Below are positions 33,884-43,409 of a stretch of DNA of 64,000 bases, piece by piece. Origin of the DNA: Kitasatospora sp. NBC_00374 (GTDB lineage: Bacteria > Actinomycetota > Actinomycetes > Streptomycetales > Streptomycetaceae); NCBI RefSeq assembly GCF_041434935.1, contig NZ_CP107964.1, positions 7,857,001-7,921,000 on the forward strand, given 5' to 3'. The position numbers and the translations under genes were made by a program. The notes beneath the pieces were generated by a model. That model was given only the letters and a program-made list of their open reading frames with translations. It was not told the DNA's origin and did not search any database. Each line of letters begins with the position of its first letter. Positions within the stretch are counted from its first letter, which is position 1.

Positions 33884-33887
<4 letters not shown>
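33183..33887 (+). CDS. sdhC: Succinate dehydrogenase/fumarate reductase cytochrome b subunit
   Basis: A 234-residue membrane subunit with five hydrophobic segments, as in the b558-type subunit that anchors SdhAB and binds haem in place of separate SdhC and SdhD. Candidate haem ligands are His in VFHMLGNLKVF, HHGWFLW, VVHGVAAY, VWHILDL and LHVRHGFW. It passes electrons to menaquinone in the cytoplasmic membrane. Its last codons overlap sdhA (ATGA at 33884), so the operon is translationally coupled. Translation of this first gene is probably leaderless. Confidence 0.93.
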
Positions 33888-35826
<1,939 letters not shown>

Positions 35827-35830
<4 letters not shown>

Positions 35831-36561
35831 ACCTCACCCTGCGGATCTGGCGCCAGGCCGGCCCGGACGCGCCCGGCTCGCTGACCACCTACCAGGTCGC
35901 CGGCATCAGCCCCGACATGTCGTTCCTGGAGATGCTCGACACGCTCAACGAGGAGCTGATCCTGCGCGGCGAGCAGCCGGTCGCCTTCGACCACGACTGC
36001 CGTGAGGGCATCTGCGGTTCCTGCGGCATGGTGATCAACGGCCGGGCGCACGGCCCGGAGCGCACCACCACCTGCCAACTGCACATGCGGCACTTCACCG
36101 ACGGCGACACCATCGACGTCGAACCCTGGCGGGCCGGCGCCTTCCCCGTGGTCCGGGACCTGGTGGTGGACCGCTCGGCCTTCGACCGGATCATCGGTTC
36201 CGGCGGCTACGTCACGGCGCCCACCGGCAGCGCGCCCGAGGCGCACGCGACCCCCGTCCCCAAGGAGGCCGCCGACCTCGCCTTCGAGCACGCGGAGTGC
36301 ATCGGCTGCGGGGCCTGCGTGGCGGCCTGCCCGAACGGCTCGGCGATGCTGTTCACCGCGGCCAAGGTGGTCCACCTCAGCCTGCTCCCGCAGGGCGGAC
36401 CCGAGCGCGGCAGCCGGGTCCGATCGATGGTGGCGGCGATGGACGCCGAGGGCTTCGGCGGCTGCACCAACACGGGGGAGTGCGCCACCGCCTGCCCCAA
36501 GGGCATCCCGCTCACCGGGATCGCCACCCTCAACCGGGAGTTCCTGCGCGGCGGCCGGTGA
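35827..36561 (+). CDS. sdhB: Succinate dehydrogenase/fumarate reductase iron-sulphur subunit
   Basis: A 244-residue protein with three cluster sites. The [2Fe-2S] ligands are in DCREGICGSCGMVING and the distal Cys in TTTCQLHM. The C-terminal ferredoxin-like region has CIGCGACVAACPNGS and CTNTGECATACPKGI for the [4Fe-4S] and [3Fe-4S] clusters. It carries electrons from SdhA to the membrane anchor. The ATG overlaps the sdhA stop (ATGA), completing the sdhCAB operon. Confidence 0.95.
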
Positions 36562-36897
36562 CGGCGGACGGGCGGGCGCCCACCGCGCCCGACCCCGGGC
36601 CGGCCGGGCGCGGGAGCCGCGGCAGCGGCTTCTCGAACGGCCCGGCGACCGGGAAGTAACCCTCCGGGAACGCGCGGACCGCCTCGTCCTGCCGGTCCGG
36701 CCGAACCGCGCCGCCACGGCGTCCCGGGTGTTGTCGATGGTGAGTGATCGCGGAGTCGCGGTGTGTAGCCTGCGGAGGCTTGCCGGCGTCCGTCCGAGCC
36801 GCCCGCACCGCCCGGCCGCAGGGCCCGGACACGAGGTCGCAGGGGCCCGCGCACGGGGACAGAATGAACGCGAGGGCCGAGCGAGGAACGGGGCGGC
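36562..36897. other. Intergenic region before the GAF-PP2C phosphatase gene
   Basis: This 336-bp stretch has no supported gene. A -10-like TAGCCT lies at about 36767-36772 on the plus strand without a clear -35. Nothing else was recognised. Confidence 0.45.
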
Positions 36898-38955
36898 ATG
36901 CGCGAATCAGACAGCGGCAGCCAGGGCGGGCACCCCGCCCCCGGCGGCGACTCCGCGGCGGTCGTCCTCGACCACCGGGGCGTGGTGGCCCTCTGCACGC
37001 CCTCGGCCGAAGCCCTGCTGGGCTGCTCCCCGGGCGCGCCCTGCGACCCCCTCGCCGGGCTGCTGCCCGGTCCCGCCCCCGGGGGCCACCGGTCGTGGTC
37101 CACCCACACCACCGTGGACCGCGGCGGCGAGCCCGTCCGGCTCGCCTGCACGATCGTGCCGCTGACCGCGGACCCGGCCGCGGAGCCCGGCCCCGCGCGG
37201 CACTGGCTCGTGCTGGTCGCCCCCGTGGCCGCGACCGCCGCCCCCGCGCAGGACCGTGAGCGCCGGCGGCAGGAGCTGTCCCGGATCGCCGCGGCGAGCA
37301 TCGGCGCCTCGCTGGACATCATGGACACCGTCGAGACCCTCGTCGACCTCCTCGTCCCCGCCTTCGCCGACCTGGCCACCGTCGACCTCGCGGAGAGCGT
37401 GCTCAGCGGCGAGGAGCCGCCGCTGCCCGGCGCCGGCGGCGAGATCCGCCTGCGCCGGGTCGCGGCCGCGCGCGGCCCGGAGGTCTCGGCCGAGCACCTC
37501 GTCCCGCTCGGCGAGGCGCTGCCGTCCGTGCCCGACAACGAGCTGACGCGTCCGCTGACCGCGGGCCGGCCCGTGCTCGTCCCGGATGTCGCGCTGCTGC
37601 GCCGGAGCCTCGCCCTGGCCCCCGAACAGCAGCGGCTGCTCGTCCCCGAGGGCGCGCACTCCTGCGTCGCGGTCCCGCTGTACGCCCGCGGCCTGGTGCT
37701 CGGCAGCGTCACCGTGTGGCGCAGCCTGCTGCCCGACACCTTCGTCGACCAGGACACCGCCCTGCTCTCCGAGGTCGCCGCGCGCGCCGCACTCGGCGTC
37801 GACAACGCCCGCCGCTACACCAAGGAGCGGCGCTCGGCCGTCGCCCTGCAGCGGAGCCTGCTGCCGCACGCGGTCTCCCGCCTCACCGCGGCCGAGACCG
37901 TCGGCATGTACCAGCCCGCGGGCGGCGGCGCCGGCGTCGGCGGCGACTGGTTCGACGTCATCCCGCTGCCCTCCCTGCGGGTGGCCTTCGTGGTCGGCGA
38001 CGTGGTCGGCCACGGACTCGACGCCACCGCCGCCATGGCCCGCCTGCGCACCGCCGTCCAGACCCTGGCCGACCTGGACCTCGAACCCGACGAGCTGCTC
38101 ACCCACCTCGACGACCTGGTGCTGGGTTTCTCGACCGAACAGGACACCCAGATCTCCCGCGCCGAACCCGCGGTCCTCGGTGCCACCTGCCTCTACGCCG
38201 TCTACGACCCCGTCACCGAGCGCTGCGCCGTGGCCACGGCGGGCCACCCGCCGCCCGCCGTGCTGCCGCCCGGGGGCGTTGCCGCCGTCCTCGACCTGGT
38301 GCCGGGGCCGCCGCTCGGGCTGGGCGGCCTGCCCTTCGAGGTGACCGAGTTCGGCGTCCCCGCGGGCGCCGTGCTCGCCTTCTTCACCGACGGACTCGTG
38401 CAGGGCCGGGAGGACGACATCGAGGACGGCATGGCCAGGCTCTGCCACCTTCTCGGCGACAGCACCCGCCCCGACCTCCCGCTGGACCGGATCACCCGGT
38501 CCGTCTTCGACCGGCTGCTGCCCACCGCCCCCGTCGACGACGTCGCCCTGCTGCTCGCCCGCACCCACGAGCTGAAACCCGGCCACGTCGCCGAATGGGA
38601 GCTCGAGGCCGACCTGTCGGTGGTCTCGCACGCCCGCGAACTGGTGATCGGCCAGCTGGCCGCGTGGGACCTGGACGACCTCGGCTTCGTCACCGAACTG
38701 GTCGTCAGCGAGCTGGTCACCAACGCCATCCGCTACGCCGGCGGGCCGGTCGGGCTGCGGCTGATCCGCGACCGGGTCCTGGTCTGCGAGGTGTCGGACC
38801 CCAGCAACACCCAGCCGCGGCTGCGCCGGGCCCGGGACACGGACGAGGGCGGGCGCGGGCTCTTCCTGGTGGCCCAGCTCGCGGACCGCTGGGGGAGCCG
38901 CTTCACCCGGGCCGGCAAGACCATCTGGACCGAGCAGGCGATCGGAGCCGCGTAG
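36898..38955 (+). CDS. PAS-GAF-PP2C (SpoIIE-type) phosphatase with C-terminal HATPase domain
   Basis: A 685-residue signalling protein: PAS-like domain (about 15-110), GAF (about 130-305), SpoIIE-type PP2C phosphatase (about 325-545; GVGGDWFDVIPL and VVGDVVGHGLDATAAMARL hold the metal Asp residues, and FFTDGLVQGR the distal one), then an anti-sigma-type ATPase domain (about 560-680; LVVSELVTNAIRYA, DEGGRGLFLVAQLAD). The phosphatase would dephosphorylate an anti-sigma antagonist and the ATPase part could phosphorylate or bind one. No sigma or antagonist gene is adjacent. A 685-residue length and this domain order are usual in streptomycetes. Confidence 0.92.
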   Translation: MRESDSGSQGGHPAPGGDSAAVVLDHRGVVALCTPSAEALLGCSPGAPCDPLAGLLPGPAPGGHRSWSTHTTVDRGGEPVRLACTIVPLTADPAAEPGPARHWLVLVAPVAATAAPAQDRERRRQELSRIAAASIGASLDIMDTVETLVDLLVPAFADLATVDLAESVLSGEEPPLPGAGGEIRLRRVAAARGPEVSAEHLVPLGEALPSVPDNELTRPLTAGRPVLVPDVALLRRSLALAPEQQRLLVPEGAHSCVAVPLYARGLVLGSVTVWRSLLPDTFVDQDTALLSEVAARAALGVDNARRYTKERRSAVALQRSLLPHAVSRLTAAETVGMYQPAGGGAGVGGDWFDVIPLPSLRVAFVVGDVVGHGLDATAAMARLRTAVQTLADLDLEPDELLTHLDDLVLGFSTEQDTQISRAEPAVLGATCLYAVYDPVTERCAVATAGHPPPAVLPPGGVAAVLDLVPGPPLGLGGLPFEVTEFGVPAGAVLAFFTDGLVQGREDDIEDGMARLCHLLGDSTRPDLPLDRITRSVFDRLLPTAPVDDVALLLARTHELKPGHVAEWELEADLSVVSHARELVIGQLAAWDLDDLGFVTELVVSELVTNAIRYAGGPVGLRLIRDRVLVCEVSDPSNTQPRLRRARDTDEGGRGLFLVAQLADRWGSRFTRAGKTIWTEQAIGAA

Positions 38956-38983
38956 TCCGGGCCCCGGGATCGGGCTGAAAACT

Positions 38984-39004
38984 CTTGCAGCAAGTTTCCG
39001 CAAG
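38984..39004. promoter_or_regulatory. MalR-like operator CTTGCAG...CAAG without a sugar gene
   Basis: The sequence CTTGCAGCAAGTTTCCGCAAG has the CTTGCA/TGCAAG-like arms known from LacI/MalR-family operators before maltose and amylase genes of streptomycetes. It is followed by TTGACG (39008-39013), a plausible -35. The downstream gene is a DinB-family protein, so the operator may be a relic or may now control that gene. Confidence 0.4.
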
Positions 39005-39125
39005 GTCTTGACGGTCGGGCGGTCGGGCGGGAGGGTCGTCACCATGCCCTCCCGGCCCACCCGCGCACGCGGACCGCCGGCCGGAACGGCACCCGACCCC
39101 ACCCCTGCACGAAAGGCGACACCGC

Positions 39126-39713
39126 ATGCCTGGACTCGCCCCTCCGGTCGCCGACGAGCGCACGGCCCTGCTCGCCTTCCTCGCCCAGCAGCGCCAAGGG
39201 CTGCGCGTCACCGCCCACGGCCTGACCGACGAGCAGGCCAGGACGCCCGCGTCGGCGAGCGAGCTGAGCATCGCCGGGTTGATCAAGCACGCCGCGCGCT
39301 GCGAACGCGGCTGGACGGACCTCGTCCTGGGCCGCGACGGCGCCCTGGTGCCGGCCGAGGACGAGCCGGACGGCTCGGAGTTCGTGCTCGGCCCCGACGA
39401 GACCCTCGCGGGTGTGCTGGCCCGGTACGAGGAGGCGGCCCGTGCGACGGACGCCGTGATCGCCGGCATCGCCGACCTCGGCCGGGCCGTACCGGTGCCG
39501 CCCGGGATGGCGTGGATCCCGGCCGAGGTGGCGGCGTGGTCCGTCCGCTGGGTCCTGCTCCACCTGATCGAGGAGACCGCCCGCCACGGCGGCCACGCCG
39601 ACATCATCCGCGAGAGCCTCGACGGTGCGACCCTCTACCCGCTGCTGGCCGCCGCCGAGAACTGGCCCGACCCCTGGTTCCAGCCCTGGCGGCCGCCGGT
39701 GGACCGCGCCTGA
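39126..39713 (+). CDS. DinB-family protein (DUF664)
   Basis: A 195-residue helical protein of the DinB/DUF664 superfamily. The conserved His residues that bind a metal are in LIKHAARCERGW and LLHLIEETARHGGHADIIRE (third His in GGHAD). Members include thiol-dependent S-transferases (mycothiol or bacillithiol) and proteins of unknown function. ATG 39126 is preceded by AAAGGCGAC. A MalR-like operator lies upstream. A second, unrelated-looking DinB protein is at 53891. Confidence 0.88.
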   Translation: MPGLAPPVADERTALLAFLAQQRQGLRVTAHGLTDEQARTPASASELSIAGLIKHAARCERGWTDLVLGRDGALVPAEDEPDGSEFVLGPDETLAGVLARYEEAARATDAVIAGIADLGRAVPVPPGMAWIPAEVAAWSVRWVLLHLIEETARHGGHADIIRESLDGATLYPLLAAAENWPDPWFQPWRPPVDRA

Positions 39714-39852
39714 GCGGCGGCGGGTTCGGGGGCGGACTGCTCCGGACGGCGGAAGGGGTGACAACGCTCGGGCTGCCGGGACCGGTCGGCTGCGGCAGGG
39801 TGGTCGGTGAGGTTCGATCGGAGGGTCTGCGGCGCGGAGATATCCCGAACCA

Positions 39853-39880
39853 TTGACTGCCGTCATGGTCCCGGCATACT
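39853..39880 (+). promoter_or_regulatory. Promoter of the acyl-CoA ligase gene
   Basis: -35 TTGACT (39853-39858), 16-bp spacer, -10 CATACT (39875-39880). This gives a leader of about 30 bases. Confidence 0.6.
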
Positions 39881-39883
39881 TGC

Positions 39884-39908
39884 CTCACTCCCCGCTGTCC
39901 CGAGTGAG
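39884..39908 (+). promoter_or_regulatory. Leader hairpin covering the ribosome-binding site
   Basis: CTCACTC (39884-39890) and GAGTGAG (39902-39908) form a 7-bp stem around an 11-base loop. The second arm contains most of the GAGG ribosome-binding site (39906-39909) of the acyl-CoA ligase gene, so folding could reduce translation. The same inverted repeat could instead be a protein-binding site at the start of transcription. Confidence 0.45.
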
Positions 39909-39916
39909 GTGTGCCC

Positions 39917-41539
39917 GTGGAGCTCTCCCCTTCCGCGCATGTCGACACGTTCTGCCGTGACCGGCTGCCGCCGCCCGAGCAGTGGCCCGAGCTGCTCTTC
40001 GAACTCCCCGAACTGGCCTATCCGCAGCGCCTGAACTGCGCCCGGGTCCTGCTCGACGACACCGTCGAGCGCTGGGGCCCCGAGCGGCGCTGCCTGATCA
40101 CGCCGACCGACCGCTGGACGTACGGCGCCCTGCGGCTGCGGGCCGACCAGGTGGCGCAGGTGCTCACCGAGGACCTCGGCCTGCTGCCCGGCAACCGGGT
40201 ACTGCTCCGCGGCCCCAACAACCCCTGGATGGTGGCCTGCTGGCTCGGCGTCCTGAAGGCCGGCGGGGTGGTCGTCACCACCATGCCCCTGCTGCGGGCA
40301 CCGGAGCTGTCGGCGCTGTACGAGGTCGGCTCGCCCGCGATCGCCCTGTGCGACCACCGCCACCTCGACGACCTGCGGGCCGTCGAGGCGCCCGACACGG
40401 TGACCGTCCCGTTCGGGGGCACAGGCCCCGACGACCTGACCGTCCGCTGCGCCGCCAAGGCCGGGATCTTCACCGCCGTCGACACCGCGGCCGACGACGT
40501 CGCCCTGATCGCGTTCACCTCCGGCACCACCGGCCGCCCCAAGGCGACCCTGCACTTCCACCGCGACGTGCTGGCCAACGCGGACACCTTCTCCCGGCAC
40601 ATCCTGCGCCCGGGCCCGGAGGACCTGTTCGCCGGCACGCCGCCGCTGGCGTTCACCTTCGGCCTCGGCGGCCTGGTGGTCTTCCCGCTGCGGGCCGGGG
40701 CGGCGAGCCTGCTGCTGGAGCAGGCGACACCCGAGCAACTCGCCGTCGCCGCCGCCGAGTACGGGGTCAGCGTGCTGTTCACCGCGCCCACCGCCTACCG
40801 CGCGATCATGGCGGCCGGCCTCGCCGGGCACCTGTCCGCGGTGCGCCGCTGCGTGTCGGCGGGGGAGTCGTTGCCGCTCGCCGTCTGGGAGGCGTACCAC
40901 AGCGCCACCGGGCTCCGCCTGATCGACGGCATCGGCGCCACGGAGATGCTGCACGTCTTCATCTCGGCCGCCGACGGTGACATCCGCCCCGGGGCCACCG
41001 GCCGGCCCGTCCCCGGCTACCGGGCCGCCGTCCTGGACGAGGACGGGAAGCCGGTGCCCGACGGCGAGCCGGGGCTGCTGGCCGTCAAGGGCCCGACCGG
41101 CTGCCGCTACCTCGACGACGAGCGCCAGGCCGGCTACGTACGCGGTGGGTGGAACGTCACCGGCGACACCTATGTCCGCGACCGGGACGGCTACTTCTGG
41201 TACCAGGCGCGCACCGACGACATGATCGTCTCCGCCGGCTACAACATCGCCGGCCCGGAGGTCGAGCAGGCCCTGATCACCCACCCCGACGTCCTGGACT
41301 GCGCGGTGGCGGGCGCGCCCGACGAGCGCCGCGGCGCGGTCGTCAAGGCCTATGTCGTCCTGCGCCCCGGCGTCGAGCCGGGCGAGGAGACCGCGCGGGC
41401 CCTGCAGTCCTTCGTCAAGCAGGCCATCGCGCCCTACAAGTACCCCCGCGCGGTCGAGTTCGTCCCCGAGCTGCCCCGCAACCCCAGCGGCAAGCTGCAC
41501 CGCGCCGAACTCCGCCGCTGGGCCCGGGCCGAGGGCTGA
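39917..41539 (+). CDS. AMP-dependent acyl-CoA ligase, benzoate/aminobenzoate-CoA ligase-like
   Basis: A 540-residue adenylating enzyme with the ANL motifs TSGTTGRPKATLHFH (P-loop), IGATEMLHVF (adenine pocket), GDTYVRDRDGYFWYQART and the C-terminal PRNPSGKLHRAELRRW (catalytic Lys). Sequence style and length match the benzoate- and 2-aminobenzoate-CoA ligase group, which activate an aromatic acid to its CoA thioester. GTG 39917 is chosen for its 7-base spacing from GAGG; GTG 39911 is the alternative. The PaaX-family gene downstream supports a role in aromatic acid catabolism. Confidence 0.88.
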   Translation: MELSPSAHVDTFCRDRLPPPEQWPELLFELPELAYPQRLNCARVLLDDTVERWGPERRCLITPTDRWTYGALRLRADQVAQVLTEDLGLLPGNRVLLRGPNNPWMVACWLGVLKAGGVVVTTMPLLRAPELSALYEVGSPAIALCDHRHLDDLRAVEAPDTVTVPFGGTGPDDLTVRCAAKAGIFTAVDTAADDVALIAFTSGTTGRPKATLHFHRDVLANADTFSRHILRPGPEDLFAGTPPLAFTFGLGGLVVFPLRAGAASLLLEQATPEQLAVAAAEYGVSVLFTAPTAYRAIMAAGLAGHLSAVRRCVSAGESLPLAVWEAYHSATGLRLIDGIGATEMLHVFISAADGDIRPGATGRPVPGYRAAVLDEDGKPVPDGEPGLLAVKGPTGCRYLDDERQAGYVRGGWNVTGDTYVRDRDGYFWYQARTDDMIVSAGYNIAGPEVEQALITHPDVLDCAVAGAPDERRGAVVKAYVVLRPGVEPGEETARALQSFVKQAIAPYKYPRAVEFVPELPRNPSGKLHRAELRRWARAEG

Positions 41540-41680
41540 GCCGCCGCGGCACCCGGCACGGCTGCGGTTCGGCGACCCGGTGGAGATCGCGCCGTGGGCC
41601 CGGTCCCGGCCCCTCGCGGCCCCCGGGAGCCCGAAACCCCGTGGGTATGATCACCTGGATATCCACGGAGGAAGGCGACC

Positions 41681-42514
41681 ATGTCGGAGACCGCGACCCG
41701 GCCCAGTTCCCTGATCAGCACCGTCTACGGGGAGTTCGTCCGCCGCCTCGGCGGCTGGATCTCCATCGCCGACCTGATCGCCCTGATGGCCGAACTGGAC
41801 GTCGACGGACCGGCCGTGCGCTCCGCCATCTCCCGCCTGAAGAAGGCCGACACCCTCGTCCAGGAACGCCGCGACGGGACGGGCTACCGCCTCGGCCCCG
41901 ACCTGGGCCCGGTGTTCGACGAGGGCGACCGCCGGATCTTCGGCAGCCTGGAACCCGCCCGGCTGGCGGACGGCTGGGTGCTCGCCGTCTTCTCGGTGCC
42001 CGAGTCCGAGCGGGCCCACCGCCACCAGCTGCGCTCCCGGCTGACCTGGCTCGGCTTCGGCAACGCCTCCCCGGGCGTCTGGCTCGCCCCCGCCCGGCTG
42101 CTGCCCGACGCCCGCCGGATGCTCCAGCGGCTCGGCCTCGCCGAGTACGTCCACCTCTTCACCTCCGACTACGCGGGCTTCGCCGAGCTGAAGGAGGCCG
42201 TCAGCTCCTGGTGGGACTTCCCGGCCATCGAGGCGCAGTACGCCGCGTTCACCGACACCTACCGGCCGGTCGCCGAGGAGCTGCGGCAGTACCCGCGGAT
42301 CGACGACGTCGAGGCGTTCCGCGACTACGTGCCGATGCTCAACGCCTGGCGCCGGCTGCCCTACCTCGACCCGGGCCTGCCCACCGAGCTGCTCCCCGCC
42401 GACTGGAACGCCGTCGAGGCGCGCCGGGTCTTCGTGGAACTCCACGGCCGGCTCGCCGAACCGAGCCTGCACCACGTCGTCAAGGTCACCGGCCTGGAGC
42501 CGGCCGCCCCTTGA
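41681..42514 (+). CDS. PaaX-family transcriptional regulator
   Basis: A 277-residue protein with an N-terminal winged helix (about 10-75; VDGPAVRSAISRLKKADTL) and the PaaX central and C-terminal domains (about 95-175 and 190-270; WTLAVFSVPE-like opening, here WVLAVFSVPESER). PaaX represses phenylacetate genes and is released by phenylacetyl-CoA. This relative probably senses the CoA ester made by the ligase at 39917. ATG 41681 follows GGAGGAAGG. The two genes are 141 bp apart on the same strand. Confidence 0.88.
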   Translation: MSETATRPSSLISTVYGEFVRRLGGWISIADLIALMAELDVDGPAVRSAISRLKKADTLVQERRDGTGYRLGPDLGPVFDEGDRRIFGSLEPARLADGWVLAVFSVPESERAHRHQLRSRLTWLGFGNASPGVWLAPARLLPDARRMLQRLGLAEYVHLFTSDYAGFAELKEAVSSWWDFPAIEAQYAAFTDTYRPVAEELRQYPRIDDVEAFRDYVPMLNAWRRLPYLDPGLPTELLPADWNAVEARRVFVELHGRLAEPSLHHVVKVTGLEPAAP

Positions 42515-42552
42515 GCGGCCGGCGGCCGCAGGCCGGGCCGGCGCTCAGCGGG

Positions 42553-43374
42553 TCAGCGCGGCCGGCCGACCAGGGGCCGGCGGGCCCACGCGGAGACGAA
42601 GACGAAGGAGAAGTCCACCAGGGTGCCCCGCTCCAGGGCGTCGGCCAGTGTGTCGGCCTCCTCGCGGGTCATCGCGCCGCTCTCCACGAAGACCGGGCCG
42701 AGCTGGCGCAGCGAGATCCGCCACAGCTCGTCGGCCGGGCCGCCCAGGCCGGCGGTGACCGGCGTCATCCGCAGGTGCGGCCGCTCCATGCCCAGACCGG
42801 CCAGGGCCGCCGGCATCCGCCTGGTCCACCGTGAGTCGTTCCCCTGCCGGGGTCCGGCCAGGATCATGGCGTTGATGAACGGCGTCAGTGGCGAGGCCGC
42901 GGCCGGCTCGGGGGCGAGCAGCACGAAGTCCTGGACCACCAGCCAGCCGCCGGGCCGCAGCCAGCCGACGGCCTCGCGCAGGACGCGGTCCCGCTCGGGG
43001 ATGTGCGACAGCACGGCGCGGCTGAGGACCAGGTCGAAGGAGCCGGCCGGGAAGTCGTGCGTGGCCAGGTCCAGCTGCGCCACGTCCAGGTTGGCCGCCC
43101 GCCCGGCGTCCAGGTACCGGGGGTCGACGTCGACCGCCAGGACGTGCCCGGCCAGGCACTGCTTCGCCAGCCAGTAGGCCATCGAGCCCGCCCCCGCGCC
43201 CATCTCCAGGCAGTGCCAGCCCGGTCGGAGCGGGAGCCCTTCGAGGATCGAGATCGAGGTCGGGTCCAGGGTCCGCTCCAGTGCGCGGAGCCGGTCGAAC
43301 TCGGTCGGCAGGTGCTTGCCGAGGACGCCCGTGCTGTAGGCGTCGGTCGGCCGGTGGTGCTGGGCTGCTTCCAT
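42553..43374 (-). CDS. Class I SAM-dependent methyltransferase of the polyketide cluster
   Basis: A 273-residue methyltransferase. Motif I is CLEMGAGAGSMAYWLA (about residue 50), the acidic residue after strand 2 is in VLAVDVDPRYL, and LVLSRAVLSHIPERD and LRPGGWLVVQDF are motifs II and III. ATG 43374 follows CGGAGAG. It starts 35 bp downstream of the polyketide synthase stop on the same strand and is probably co-transcribed. It likely O- or C-methylates the polyketide product; the site is not predictable. Confidence 0.88.
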   Translation of the reverse strand: MEAAQHHRPTDAYSTGVLGKHLPTEFDRLRALERTLDPTSISILEGLPLRPGWHCLEMGAGAGSMAYWLAKQCLAGHVLAVDVDPRYLDAGRAANLDVAQLDLATHDFPAGSFDLVLSRAVLSHIPERDRVLREAVGWLRPGGWLVVQDFVLLAPEPAAASPLTPFINAMILAGPRQGNDSRWTRRMPAALAGLGMERPHLRMTPVTAGLGGPADELWRISLRQLGPVFVESGAMTREEADTLADALERGTLVDFSFVFVSAWARRPLVGRPR

Positions 43375-43409
43375 GACTGCTCTCCGTTCGAGCGAGGTGG
43401 TGCCCGGGC

